Below are positions 44,317 to 52,516 of a stretch of 64,000 nucleotides of DNA, one piece after another. A program made the position numbers and the translations under genes. This DNA comes from Sphingomonas lutea (GTDB lineage: Bacteria; Pseudomonadota; Alphaproteobacteria; Sphingomonadales; Sphingomonadaceae): positions 1,136,501 through 1,200,500 of the forward strand of contig NZ_CP060718.1 of assembly GCF_014396785.1 (NCBI RefSeq), in the 5' to 3' direction. Position 1 is the first letter of the stretch; each line of letters begins with the position of its first letter. Below the pieces are notes generated by a model. The model saw only the letters and a program-made list of their open reading frames with translations. It had not been told where the DNA came from and did no database searches.

Positions 44317-45275
44317 GCGGCGGCGCCGGCATCTACGCGCCGTTCGATCGCGTCCCAGATCATCCCGGCAGTGTCGGTCCCGTTGAACTGGTCGATTGAC
44401 ACGATGCCGGTGGGCGAGGTGACGTTGATTTCGGTCAGCCAGCGGCCGCCGATCACGTCGATGCCGACGAACAGCAGGCCACGGCGCTTGAGCTCGGGCG
44501 CAAGCGCGGCGCAAATCTCGCGCTCGCCGTCGGTCAGCTCGGTGCTTTCGGCGGTGCCGCCGGCGGCGAGGTTGGAGCGGATGTCGCCCTTGGCCGGGCG
44601 GCGGTTGATCGCGCCGGCGACCTCGCCATCGACAAGGACGATGCGCTTGTCGCCGTCGGACACCTCGGGAAGGAAAGCTTGGAGGACGTGCGGTTCGCGA
44701 TAGGCGGCGTTGAACAGCTCCAGTAGCGGCGCGAGGTTGGCGCCGTCGCGGCCGATCTTGAACACCGCTTTTCCCGCATTGCCATGCAGGGGCTTCAACA
44801 CCGCTTCGCCATGCTGGGCGAGAAACTCCCGAGCTACGCCGAGGGAGCGCGTGATCGCGGTCGGCGGCATGAAGCGCGCGTAATCGAGCACCCAGATTTT
44901 CTCAGGCGCATTGCGGACGGCAGCAGGGTCGTTGACGACCAAAGTGTCGCCCTGGATTCGTTCGAGCAGGTGCGTCGCGGTGATGTAGCCAAGGTCGAAC
45001 GGCGGATCCTGGCGCATCAGGACGACGTCGACGTCCTTGCCCAGATCGAGGATTTCGAATGCGCCCAGGCGGAAATGGTCCGCCGCGTCGCGCTTCACGC
45101 TAACGGAATGCGCGCCGGCGAAGACGCGGCCGTCCTGATAGGTCAGCGCATCGGCCAAATAATGATGAAGCCGATAACCGCGCTCCTGCGCCGACAGCAT
45201 CAGTGCAAAGGTCGAATCCCCGGAAATATTGATGCCCTCGAGCGGGTCCATCTGCACGGCGACGCGAAGCGGCAT
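44313..45275 (-). CDS. gshB: Glutathione synthetase
   Basis: A 320-residue ATP-grasp enzyme joining gamma-glutamylcysteine and glycine. It starts MPLRVAVQMDPLEGI, with DVVLMRQDPPFDLGYI (about 82-98), ATP-grasp KPLHGNAGKAVFKI, and the metal and glycine loop EINVTSPTGI near 280. Length is typical. The ATG at 45275 was chosen; the longer frame crosses the yraN gene end. It is coupled to dedA by a 4-base overlap. gor at 27 kb recycles the product. Confidence 0.94.
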   Translation of the reverse strand: MPLRVAVQMDPLEGINISGDSTFALMLSAQERGYRLHHYLADALTYQDGRVFAGAHSVSVKRDAADHFRLGAFEILDLGKDVDVVLMRQDPPFDLGYITATHLLERIQGDTLVVNDPAAVRNAPEKIWVLDYARFMPPTAITRSLGVAREFLAQHGEAVLKPLHGNAGKAVFKIGRDGANLAPLLELFNAAYREPHVLQAFLPEVSDGDKRIVLVDGEVAGAINRRPAKGDIRSNLAAGGTAESTELTDGEREICAALAPELKRRGLLFVGIDVIGGRWLTEINVTSPTGIVSIDQFNGTDTAGMIWDAIERRVDAGAAA

Positions 45276-45307
45276 GGACGGGCGCCTAGGCGAGCGATTT
45301 TCCTTTG

Positions 45308-45658
45308 TCACCCTTGCCACACGTCCTTGAGATGCGTCGGCAAGCGGCCCGGGACCATGAACATGGCGTCGATGCGCACATCGTCGTCGGGGCGCATGAA
45401 GCGCGGCGCGATCCGCTCGGCGGCGACGGCGACCCGCCGCAAGCGCCAGTCATCGAGCGCGAATTCGGCATCGTTTGATGTGGCGCGCGCTTTCACTTCG
45501 ACGAAGGCCAGCGTCTTGCCGCGGCGGGCGACGATGTCGACTTCGCCACCCGGAACGCGGGCGCGGCGGGCGAGGATCCGCCAGCCGCGCAGCCGCAGGT
45601 ACCAGCAGGCAAACGTCTCGGCGCGCCGCCCGCGCTGCTCTGCTGCCTTTCGAGTCAT
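45308..45658 (-). CDS. YraN family protein (UPF0102)
   Basis: A 116-residue member of UPF0102, a restriction-endonuclease-like fold. Conserved acidic and Lys residues are visible in GEVDIVARR and FVEVKAR, but activity and substrate are not established. It is located directly after rsmI with a 4-base overlap, the common order rsmI-yraN in proteobacteria, and before gshB. Confidence 0.88.
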   Translation of the reverse strand: MTRKAAEQRGRRAETFACWYLRLRGWRILARRARVPGGEVDIVARRGKTLAFVEVKARATSNDAEFALDDWRLRRVAVAAERIAPRFMRPDDDVRIDAMFMVPGRLPTHLKDVWQG

Positions 45659-46488
45659 TTGGCGCGTTCGAGCGCGCGAGCGTAGGCGCGTTTGCGGGGG
45701 ATGTTGAGCAGTTCGGCGACCTCGGCCGCCGCGCGCGACGGGGACAGCCGCGCCAGCGCCTCATCGAGCGCGGCATCGAGCGCGTCGTCGCTGGCTTCGG
45801 ACGCTGCCGCAGGCGGGGCAACGACGATGACGATCTCACCCTTCGGCGCGGTCGAATCATAACGCGCTGCAAGGTCGGCAAGGGTACCGGTGACGCATTC
45901 TTCGTGCAGCTTGGTCAGTTCGCGCGCGACCACTGCTTCGCGCTCGCCCAGGCCATCCGACATTGCGGCGAGGCTTTCGCCCAAGCGCGGGCCGCTTTCG
46001 TAGAACACCAATGTCGCGCGAACGCCGGCAAGTTCGGCAATCGCGTCGGCGCGGGCCTTGGCCTTGGCGGGAAGGAAACCGGCGAACAGGAAGCGGTCGC
46101 TGGGCAGGCCGGCGATGCTGAGCGCCGCGATCGCTGCACTTGGGCCGGGAACGGCGAAGACCTTGTGACCCGCGGCGCGGGCATCGCGAACCAGCTTATA
46201 GCCGGGGTCGGAGATCAGCGGCGTTCCCGCGTCGCTGACCAGTGCCACCGCCTTGCTGCCGAGCCGCGCGACGATCGCTTCGCGACCACGCGCTTCGGCA
46301 TGATCGTCGTAACGCTGGAGCGGGCGCTTGGCACCGGCATGGGCGAGCAGCTTGCCGGTGACGCGCGTGTCTTCGGCCAGGATCAATTCGGCGCGGCGCA
46401 GCACGTCGGCAGCGCGTGGGCTGAGGTCGCCGAGATTGCCGATTGGCGTCGCGACGACATAAAGGCCGGGGGCGAGTTCGCCGGTCAT
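45655..46488 (-). CDS. rsmI: 16S rRNA (cytidine(1402)-2'-O)-methyltransferase
   Basis: A 277-residue SAM-dependent methyltransferase of the tetrapyrrole-methylase fold, methylating 16S rRNA C1402 for decoding fidelity. The start MTGELAPGLYVVATPIGNLGD shows the family ATPIGNL motif. Then come DTRVTGKLL, LVSDAGTPLISDPGY (about 90-105), VPGPSAAIAAL and FLFAGFLPAK. The ATG at 46488 was preferred to the TTG at 46515. It overlaps yraN by 4 bases. Confidence 0.94.
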   Translation of the reverse strand: MTGELAPGLYVVATPIGNLGDLSPRAADVLRRAELILAEDTRVTGKLLAHAGAKRPLQRYDDHAEARGREAIVARLGSKAVALVSDAGTPLISDPGYKLVRDARAAGHKVFAVPGPSAAIAALSIAGLPSDRFLFAGFLPAKAKARADAIAELAGVRATLVFYESGPRLGESLAAMSDGLGEREAVVARELTKLHEECVTGTLADLAARYDSTAPKGEIVIVVAPPAAASEASDDALDAALDEALARLSPSRAAAEVAELLNIPRKRAYARALERAK

Positions 46489-46573
46489 TCGGGCGGCACG
46501 GATAAGCCCTTCCAAAGACGCGAAAAAGGAGTCATCGTGCCGACTCTGTAGTCAACGCCTGGGGAGAGGTGCA

Positions 46574-46963
46574 GTGATTGCAATTTTGGGCGCGTCCGCG
46601 CTTGCGCTGGTGGGGCTTCAGGCGGGGATTGCGGCGCCGACCGATGCCTTCCGCGGCTGCCTGCGCGAAGCGAGCGCGAAAGCCAGCAACGAGAAGATCG
46701 GGGCGGACGCGATCGAAGGATATTTGCGGACAAATTGCAGCGTGCAGATGGACGCGCTCAAGGCCGCAGTCGTGGCCTTCCGGGTCAAGAACGGAATGGC
46801 CAAGAAGGCGGCGGCCGAAGACGCGACAATGACGGTTGACGATTATGTCGCGACCCCGGTCGAGAAGTATAAGTTCATGGCCGAGCAGCTTACCGCAAAA
46901 CCGCAAGGCGTTGCGATGACTCCGGCTGCGCAGCCCGCGGCGGCGGAGCCGAAGAAGCAATAG
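46574..46963 (+). CDS. Small exported protein of unknown function
   Basis: A 129-residue protein I do not recognise, translated from a GTG at 46574. Residues 1-20 form a short signal peptide (MIAILGASALALVGLQAG). The mature part is mostly helical, with two cysteines (RGCLREA and TNCSVQ) that could pair, and a C-terminal Ala/Pro/Lys tail. A GGGAG ribosome-binding sequence precedes the start. Its last 74 bases overlap the end of the convergent hemW frame. It is divergent from rsmI. Confidence 0.65.
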   Translation: MIAILGASALALVGLQAGIAAPTDAFRGCLREASAKASNEKIGADAIEGYLRTNCSVQMDALKAAVVAFRVKNGMAKKAAAEDATMTVDDYVATPVEKYKFMAEQLTAKPQGVAMTPAAQPAAAEPKKQ

Positions 46964-48134
46964 GCGCGGCCAACGCGATCTCGCCAAGGATCGCGTCGAG
47001 AAGCAAGCGCCCGGCGCCGGTGAGGCGGATGTGCGAGCCCTGCCGTTCAAGATGGCCGGAGGCGGCGAGGCGATCGACCCGCGCCCAGTCGACGATTCCC
47101 GCGAAGCCGAAGCGCGCGGCGAGCGCGTCAGCGTCGATCCCCTCGCGCAGGCGCAGCCCCATCACCAGGGCCTCGTCGGCGCTTTCCCCAGGCGATAGCC
47201 GTTCTTCCTCGACGATGCCGTGGCCGTTGCGGGCGACGGCGGAGAGGAAATTTTCTGGCTTGCGATGGCGCACCGTGCGCAGGCCGAGCCGGCGGCCGTG
47301 CGCGCCGGGGCCGACCCCGACATAATCGCCGTAGCGCCAGTAAGTGAGGTTGTGACGGCTCTCGTGTCCGGGGCGGGCGTGATTGCTGATCTCATAAGCC
47401 GGCACGCCCGCGGCCGATGTCATGGCGTCGGTTAGTTCGAACAATGCGGCGGCGGGGTCGGTGTCGAGGGGTAGGAAATCGCCCTTGCCGACCATCGTCG
47501 CGAAGCGCGTACCGGGCTCGATCGTCAATTGATAAAGCGAGAGATGCGACGTCCCGAGCGCCAGCGCGCGTTTGAGCGTCGCCGCCCACGCCGCCTCACT
47601 GTCACCCGGCAAGGCGTAAATCAGGTCGAAGCTGACCCGGTCGAAATTGCGCTGGGCGATGTCGAGCGCACGCAGCCCTTCGGCCGCCGAATGGGCGCGG
47701 CCAAGGAAGGCGAGGGCGGCATCGTCGAAACTCTGCAGGCCGAGCGAGAGGCGGTTGACCCCCGCGGCGGCGAGATCGGCGAAGCGCGCTGCTTCCACCG
47801 AATTGGGATTGGCTTCGAGCGTGATCTCGATGTCGGCGGCGGCGGGCCAATGCGCCTGTGCCGCCGCGATCACTGCGGCGACCGTATCGGGCGGCATCAG
47901 CGAGGGCGTGCCGCCGCCGAAGAAGATCGAGACCAGCCGCCGCCCGGGCAGCAAGCGCGCTTCGTGAGCAAGGTCCGCGAGGAGCGCATCGCGCCACGAA
48001 AGCTGGTCGATTCCGCCCCGAACATGGCTGTTGAAGTCGCAATATGGGCACTTACTGACGCAAAACGGCCAGTGGACGTAGAGCGCGAACGGCGCTGCGC
48101 CCTCTGTGGATCGGTCTAACGTCACTGAAGTCAT
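46890..48134 (-). CDS. hemW: HemW-like radical SAM heme chaperone
   Basis: A 414-residue radical SAM protein related to coproporphyrinogen III oxidase. The cluster motif is CVSKCPYCDF (Cys-x3-Cys-x2-Cys, about residues 26-35), followed by FFGGGTPSLMP and SLGLQSFDD. HemW proteins bind heme and insert it into respiratory enzymes and lack the oxidase activity of HemN; the length and the absence of the N-terminal HemN extension fit HemW. The last 25 residues are Ala/Pro-rich and overlap the convergent small gene. Confidence 0.9.
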   Translation of the reverse strand: MTSVTLDRSTEGAAPFALYVHWPFCVSKCPYCDFNSHVRGGIDQLSWRDALLADLAHEARLLPGRRLVSIFFGGGTPSLMPPDTVAAVIAAAQAHWPAAADIEITLEANPNSVEAARFADLAAAGVNRLSLGLQSFDDAALAFLGRAHSAAEGLRALDIAQRNFDRVSFDLIYALPGDSEAAWAATLKRALALGTSHLSLYQLTIEPGTRFATMVGKGDFLPLDTDPAAALFELTDAMTSAAGVPAYEISNHARPGHESRHNLTYWRYGDYVGVGPGAHGRRLGLRTVRHRKPENFLSAVARNGHGIVEEERLSPGESADEALVMGLRLREGIDADALAARFGFAGIVDWARVDRLAASGHLERQGSHIRLTGAGRLLLDAILGEIALAAPIASSAPPPRAAQPESSQRLAVLR

Positions 48135-48236
48135 GGTGTGCAGCGCTTTTGGCGTGACTTTAAGCCTGGACGCGCGGGTTCGTTTAAGCGTCGAATTCGA
48201 CCGCGGGCCATGGACGCGAACGTCGCAGATGAAATC

Positions 48237-48863
48237 CTATTTTTGAAGAGGATCTTCCCGCAACGCGGCAAGGAATTTGCCGAAGGCGTCGGCGCGGTGG
48301 CTCATCGCATGCTTCACCTCGGGATCGAGCTCGCCGAACGTCTGGTCGTGGCCGACGGGGATGAACATGGGGTCGTAGCCGAAACCGCGGTCGCCGCGCG
48401 GCGGCCAGACGAGCGTGCCGTCGACGCGGCCCTCGAAGGTCTCGGCCTGACCATCGTTGGGCCAGGCGATCGCCAGCGCGCAGACGAAATGCGCGGCGGG
48501 CGCGGCATCGGGCTCGGTCGCTTCGGCTTCGGTCCACACGCGCTCCATCGCGCGCATCCAGTCGCGATTTCCATCCGCGTCCTCGGCCCAGCGGGCAGAA
48601 AAGATGCCAGGCCGGCCGTGGAGGGCGTCGACGCACAGGCCGCTGTCGTCGGCCAGCGCGGGCAAGCCGCTGAGGTCGGCCGCCGAGCGCGCCTTCAAGT
48701 CGGCATTGTCGGCGAAGCTGTTCCCGATCTCCTCGGGTTCGGGAAGGGCAAGCTCCTCGGCGCCGACGGCTTCGACCCCGAGTGGCGCGACCAACGCGGC
48801 AATCTCGCGCAGCTTGCCCGGATTATGGGTGGCGATGACGAGCTTTCCGCCAATCGGCCTCAT
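48237..48863 (-). CDS. rdgB: RdgB/HAM1 family non-canonical purine NTP pyrophosphatase
   Basis: A 208-residue enzyme hydrolysing ITP, dITP and XTP to monophosphates, preventing their incorporation. Family motifs are [13 protein letters not shown] (8-20), [13 protein letters not shown] (about 68-80), [10 protein letters not shown] and [10 protein letters not shown]. The start overlaps the rph stop by 4 bases. The order rph-rdgB is conserved in many proteobacteria, and hemW follows. Confidence 0.95.
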   Translation of the reverse strand: MRPIGGKLVIATHNPGKLREIAALVAPLGVEAVGAEELALPEPEEIGNSFADNADLKARSAADLSGLPALADDSGLCVDALHGRPGIFSARWAEDADGNRDWMRAMERVWTEAEATEPDAAPAAHFVCALAIAWPNDGQAETFEGRVDGTLVWPPRGDRGFGYDPMFIPVGHDQTFGELDPEVKHAMSHRADAFGKFLAALREDPLQK

Positions 48864-49576
48864 TTGCCGGTCGCCTTCAGTTGCGCCTGGAAGATCTCCG
48901 AGCAGCCGATGCGGGCGAGGCGAAGCAGGCGGAGCAGCCCTTCCTCATCGTAGCATTCGCCTTCTGCCGTGACCTGCGCCTCGACGATCGATCCGTCGGC
49001 GGTGAGCACGAAATTGCCGTCGCATCCCGCAGCGCTGTCTTCGATATAATCGAGGTCGAGCACAGCCGTGCCGTTGTGGATGCCGCAACTGACCGCGCCG
49101 ACCTGCGTGCGGATGGGGTCGCTGGGAAGCGACTTGGCCTCGATCAATTTGTCGACCGCAATCCGCAGCGCGCACCAGGCGCCCGAGATCGCGGCGGTGC
49201 GGGTGCCGCCGTCGGCCTGGAGCACGTCGCAGTCGACGACGATCTGGCGTTCGCCCAGCGCCTTCAGGTCGACCACCGCGCGCAGCGAACGGCCGATCAG
49301 CCGCTGGATTTCCTGCGTGCGGCCCGATTGCTTGCCCTTGGCTGCCTCTCGATTGCCGCGGGTATGGGTAGCGCGGGGGAGCATGCCATATTCGGCTGTG
49401 ACCCAGCCCTGGCCCTTGCCGCGCAGGAAGGGCGGCACTTTCTCCTCGACCGAGGCGGTGCACAGGACGCGCGTGTCGCCGAACGAGACGAGGACCGAGC
49501 CTTCGGCGTGACGGGTGAAACCGGGTTCGATTCGGATTTCGCGCATCTGGTCGGGTGCGCGGCCGGAAGGTCGCAT
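48860..49576 (-). CDS. rph: Ribonuclease PH
   Basis: A 238-residue phosphorolytic 3'-5' exoribonuclease that trims tRNA precursors. It has [19 protein letters not shown] (about 32-50), the phosphate-binding [15 protein letters not shown], and the catalytic Asp region [16 protein letters not shown] (about 115-130). Length matches the family and the C-terminus is complete. Coupled to rdgB by a 4-base overlap. It is divergent from hrcA across a 179-base gap that holds a palindromic repeat. Confidence 0.95.
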   Translation of the reverse strand: MRPSGRAPDQMREIRIEPGFTRHAEGSVLVSFGDTRVLCTASVEEKVPPFLRGKGQGWVTAEYGMLPRATHTRGNREAAKGKQSGRTQEIQRLIGRSLRAVVDLKALGERQIVVDCDVLQADGGTRTAAISGAWCALRIAVDKLIEAKSLPSDPIRTQVGAVSCGIHNGTAVLDLDYIEDSAAGCDGNFVLTADGSIVEAQVTAEGECYDEEGLLRLLRLARIGCSEIFQAQLKATGK

Positions 49577-49634
49577 GGGGTCTCCTGATACTGGTGTGCG
49601 CGCCTCCTAGACCGGCGTGCCTATCTGCACAAAC

Positions 49635-49717
49635 CCGCTCATGCTGAGTAGCGGCGTATCCGCGTATTGAAGCACGGACCTTCGATACGGGCCTTTGGCC
49701 CTACTCAGGATAAGCGG
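49635..49717. repeat. Imperfect palindromic intergenic repeat (REP-like), copy A
   Basis: Arms CCGCTCATGCTGAGTAG (49635-49651) and CTACTCAGGATAAGCGG (49701-49717) match at 15 of 17 positions as inverted repeats. An inner pair, CGTATTGAAG (49663-49672) and CTTCGATACG (49680-49689), extends the dyad. The core CTGAG...TCGAAG is shared with copy B near fabF. It is in the rph-hrcA divergent gap. No CIRCE element was found there. Confidence 0.7.
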
Positions 49718-49755
49718 TGTTCTATTAGCGACCCTAAGCCACTAGGTTCCTCGCA

Positions 49756-50802
49756 ATGACGGACCGCATGACCCAACCCATCGGCGAGCTTAGCGACCGG
49801 ATGCGCGAAATCTTCGGGCTGGTGGTCGATGCCTATCTGGCGCGTGGGCTGCCGGTGGGGTCGAAGGCGCTGGCGGGGAGCATCAGCCTGTCGCCTGCGT
49901 CAATCCGCGGCGTGATGTCGGAACTCGAGGAGCGCGGGTTGCTGACCCATCCGCACACCTCGGCGGGCCGCGTGCCGACCGAGAGCGGACTCCGCCTGTT
50001 CGTCGACGGGATAATGCAGGCATCGGCCCCCGATCCGCGCGAGCGCGCGGAGATCGAGCGGCGGATCGTGCGAGACCAGCCGATCGAGGACGCCCTTGCG
50101 GCGGCTTCGGCGGCCTTGTCGGGTCTGTCGCAGGCGGCGGGTGTCGTGCTCGCGCCCAAGCATGAGATGCGATTGAAGCAGCTGTCGTTCGTGCTGCTGA
50201 GCACGACGCGCGCGCTGGCGGTGCTGGTCGGGTCCGACGGCAGCGTCGAGAACCGCATCGTCTCGCTCGACGCCGGGATGGCGGCGGGCGCGCTGGCCGA
50301 GGTCAGCAATTTCATCAATGCGCGGCTGGCCGGACTGACGCTGGCCGAAGCGGGCGAGCGGCTGCGCGCCGAAATCCGCGAGCGCAAGGAAGCAATCGAT
50401 TCGGCCGCGGCCGAGCTGATCGCTTCGGGGCTTGCCGACTGGAGCCAGGACCAGGCGCGCCGCCCGGTGCTGATCGTGCGCGGCCAGGCAAATCTGATCG
50501 ACGACCATGCCGCGGAGGACCTTGACCGCGTCCGCCGGCTGCTCGACGAACTCGAGGACAGGCAGGAGATCGCGCGCGTCCTCGACGGTGCGCGCGACGC
50601 GCCGGGATGCCGGATCTTCATCGGCTCCGAAAACCGGATGTTCGCGCTGTCGGGCTCTTCGGTGATCGCCGCGCCCTATCGCGGGAGCCAGGGCGAGGTG
50701 GTCGGCGTTGTCGGCGTCATTGGGCCAACGCGGTTGAACTACGCGCGCGTGGTGCCCATGGTGGATTTCACTGCGAAAGCCCTGACGAGATTGATGGCAT
50801 GA
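49756..50802 (+). CDS. hrcA: Heat-inducible transcription repressor HrcA
   Basis: A 348-residue repressor. The N-terminal winged helix (about 12-80) includes LVVDAYLARGLPVGSKALAG, then SPASIRGVMSELEERGLL. A middle part and a GAF-like domain follow. HrcA binds CIRCE inverted repeats before groESL and often its own operon, and is chaperone-responsive. The upstream gap lacks a CIRCE match, so its own transcription may depend on another factor. It overlaps the grpE start by 4 bases. Confidence 0.94.
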   Translation: MTDRMTQPIGELSDRMREIFGLVVDAYLARGLPVGSKALAGSISLSPASIRGVMSELEERGLLTHPHTSAGRVPTESGLRLFVDGIMQASAPDPRERAEIERRIVRDQPIEDALAAASAALSGLSQAAGVVLAPKHEMRLKQLSFVLLSTTRALAVLVGSDGSVENRIVSLDAGMAAGALAEVSNFINARLAGLTLAEAGERLRAEIRERKEAIDSAAAELIASGLADWSQDQARRPVLIVRGQANLIDDHAAEDLDRVRRLLDELEDRQEIARVLDGARDAPGCRIFIGSENRMFALSGSSVIAAPYRGSQGEVVGVVGVIGPTRLNYARVVPMVDFTAKALTRLMA

Positions 50803-51359
50803 TCGAGACGACCAAGGACGAACAGGAACTGCATGACGAGGCGGAGGCACTCCGCCAGGAGACGGCCGAGAATTCGCCCGAGCTGCAGGAGCATGACCAG
50901 CTGGCCGAGCTCCAGCGCCAGCTCGAGGAGGCCAACAGCAAGGCGCTCTATGCGGCGGCCGAGGTGCAAAATGTGCGCCGCCGGCTGGAGGCGGAGAAGA
51001 GCCAAGCGTCGACCTATGCCGCGGCGCAGTTTGCGCGCGACATGCTGGCGATCAAGGACAATCTCGACCGCGCGTTGGCCGCGGTGACGGCGGAGTTGCG
51101 CGAGGACAAGGTTGCGAGCCAATTCCTGGCGGGCATCGAAGCGACTTCGCGCGAGCTCGACGCGGTGTTCGCGCGCAACGGCGTGACTCGGATCGAGGCC
51201 AAGGGCGAAATGCTGGACCCGCATCGCCACCAGGCGATGATGGAAATGCCGAGCGACGCCGAGCCGGGCACGATCGTCGAGGAAATGCAGCCGGGCTACA
51301 TGCTCAAGGACCGCCTGCTGCGGCCGGCATTGGTCGGCGTTGCAAAGAAGCCGGACTAA
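50799..51359 (+). CDS. grpE: Nucleotide exchange factor GrpE
   Basis: A 186-residue cochaperone of DnaK. An N-terminal acidic region and a long coiled coil (about 20-100, EHDQLAELQRQLEEANSKAL) are followed by the C-terminal beta-domain with MLDPHRHQAMMEMPS and GYMLKDRLLRPALVGVAK, the family signature. The ATG at 50799 overlaps the hrcA stop by 4 bases. No dnaK or dnaJ follows. The stop overlaps the convergent oxidase gene by 4 bases. Confidence 0.95.
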   Translation: MIETTKDEQELHDEAEALRQETAENSPELQEHDQLAELQRQLEEANSKALYAAAEVQNVRRRLEAEKSQASTYAAAQFARDMLAIKDNLDRALAAVTAELREDKVASQFLAGIEATSRELDAVFARNGVTRIEAKGEMLDPHRHQAMMEMPSDAEPGTIVEEMQPGYMLKDRLLRPALVGVAKKPD

Positions 51360-52516
51360 TGAACCTCGCGCTGGTGGGTCTCGCTCTTGGTGGCGAGGCT
51401 GAAGCGCGGCTCGGGGTCGGCTGACCCAAACAGCCGCGCGGCCGCGTAACGGCCGACCTCCGGCCCGTGCTTGAAGCCGTGGCCCGATCCGCCGCCCACC
51501 AGCAGGACATTGTCCCAACGCGGGTGCAGGTCGATCAGGAAATCGCCGTTCGAGCTGTTTTCATACTGGCAAACCTCGGCGCCAATTAGGGGTGCGCCGC
51601 GTAGTTCGGGGAAGCGGCGGTCGCGGAAAGAGATGACCTCGGCCAGGGCAGAGTCGCTCGGGCGGCGGTCCTGCGTGTCGGGGTCGACTGGCGGCCCGTG
51701 CGCATCATGCGCGAACTTGACGCCGCGCCCTTCGATATCGGGCGTGCCGTAGAACAGGTCGCCGGTGCTGAAGTCCGCCCAGCCGGGCAGGGCGGCGGGG
51801 CTGAAGTCATTCTCGCCTGCGCGCGCTGCGAAATAGAACACCTCCTGCCGGGTCGGGCGGATGCGCGCGCCGATGACGTCCGGGAAGAGCTTGGGCAGCC
51901 ACGGGCCGGCGGCAAAGACGAAGCGGTCACCGCTGATTCGCTCGCCGCCGGCGAGGCGAATGGTGTCGAGGCGATCACCGGCAGGGGGTTCGACCGCGCC
52001 TTCGAGAAAGGTCCCGCCATCGCGGACGAAGCGCTCGACGAGGGCCTGCACCGCGCGGCGGGCCATAAGGACGCCGAAGCCGGGTTCGTGCAGGCCAACC
52101 GCGACCCCGTCGAAATCGATCATCGGGAAACGCCGCTGCAGCTCGGCGCGGCCCAGCTCCTCGATCGGCAGGCCGAGCTCGCGATGCACCTCGACCGCGC
52201 CGTCGAAATAGTCGTCGCGGACGTTCGAAAAGAAGAGGACGCCGCCGGGAATGAAGATCGGCAGGCCGGCCTGATCACTCAGCGCCTTCCACTGCGGCAG
52301 ACTGTCCCAGGCCATGCGGGTGTAGATGGCGTCGCGGCCGTAGCCAGCGCGGATCAGGCGGGATTCACCGCCGGACGAAGCGCGGCTGTGCGCCGGCGAA
52401 TGCGCTTCCACCAGCGCGACCCGGTGGCCGCGCTGGTGGAGATGGTGGGCCGTCCACGCGCCGAACGCCCCGGCGCCGACGACGACGATGCGTTCGGCGT
52501 TACCGACCGCGCTCAC
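51356..52516 (-). CDS. FAD-dependent oxidoreductase, sarcosine/N-methyl amino acid oxidase family
   Basis: A 386-residue flavoprotein of the DAO family (SolA or monomeric sarcosine oxidase type). The FAD motif is VVVGAGAFGAWTAHHLHQRG (about 10-29), and SSGGESRLIRAGYG follows. The Gly-rich end VGGGSGHGFKHGPEVG is the family signature before the C-terminus, where covalent flavin-binding Cys can occur; in this protein the Cys of the usual position is not obvious. The GTG at 52516 overlaps the TonB-receptor stop by 17 bases. Its amine substrate is unknown. Confidence 0.84.
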   Translation of the reverse strand: MSAVGNAERIVVVGAGAFGAWTAHHLHQRGHRVALVEAHSPAHSRASSGGESRLIRAGYGRDAIYTRMAWDSLPQWKALSDQAGLPIFIPGGVLFFSNVRDDYFDGAVEVHRELGLPIEELGRAELQRRFPMIDFDGVAVGLHEPGFGVLMARRAVQALVERFVRDGGTFLEGAVEPPAGDRLDTIRLAGGERISGDRFVFAAGPWLPKLFPDVIGARIRPTRQEVFYFAARAGENDFSPAALPGWADFSTGDLFYGTPDIEGRGVKFAHDAHGPPVDPDTQDRRPSDSALAEVISFRDRRFPELRGAPLIGAEVCQYENSSNGDFLIDLHPRWDNVLLVGGGSGHGFKHGPEVGRYAAARLFGSADPEPRFSLATKSETHQREVH

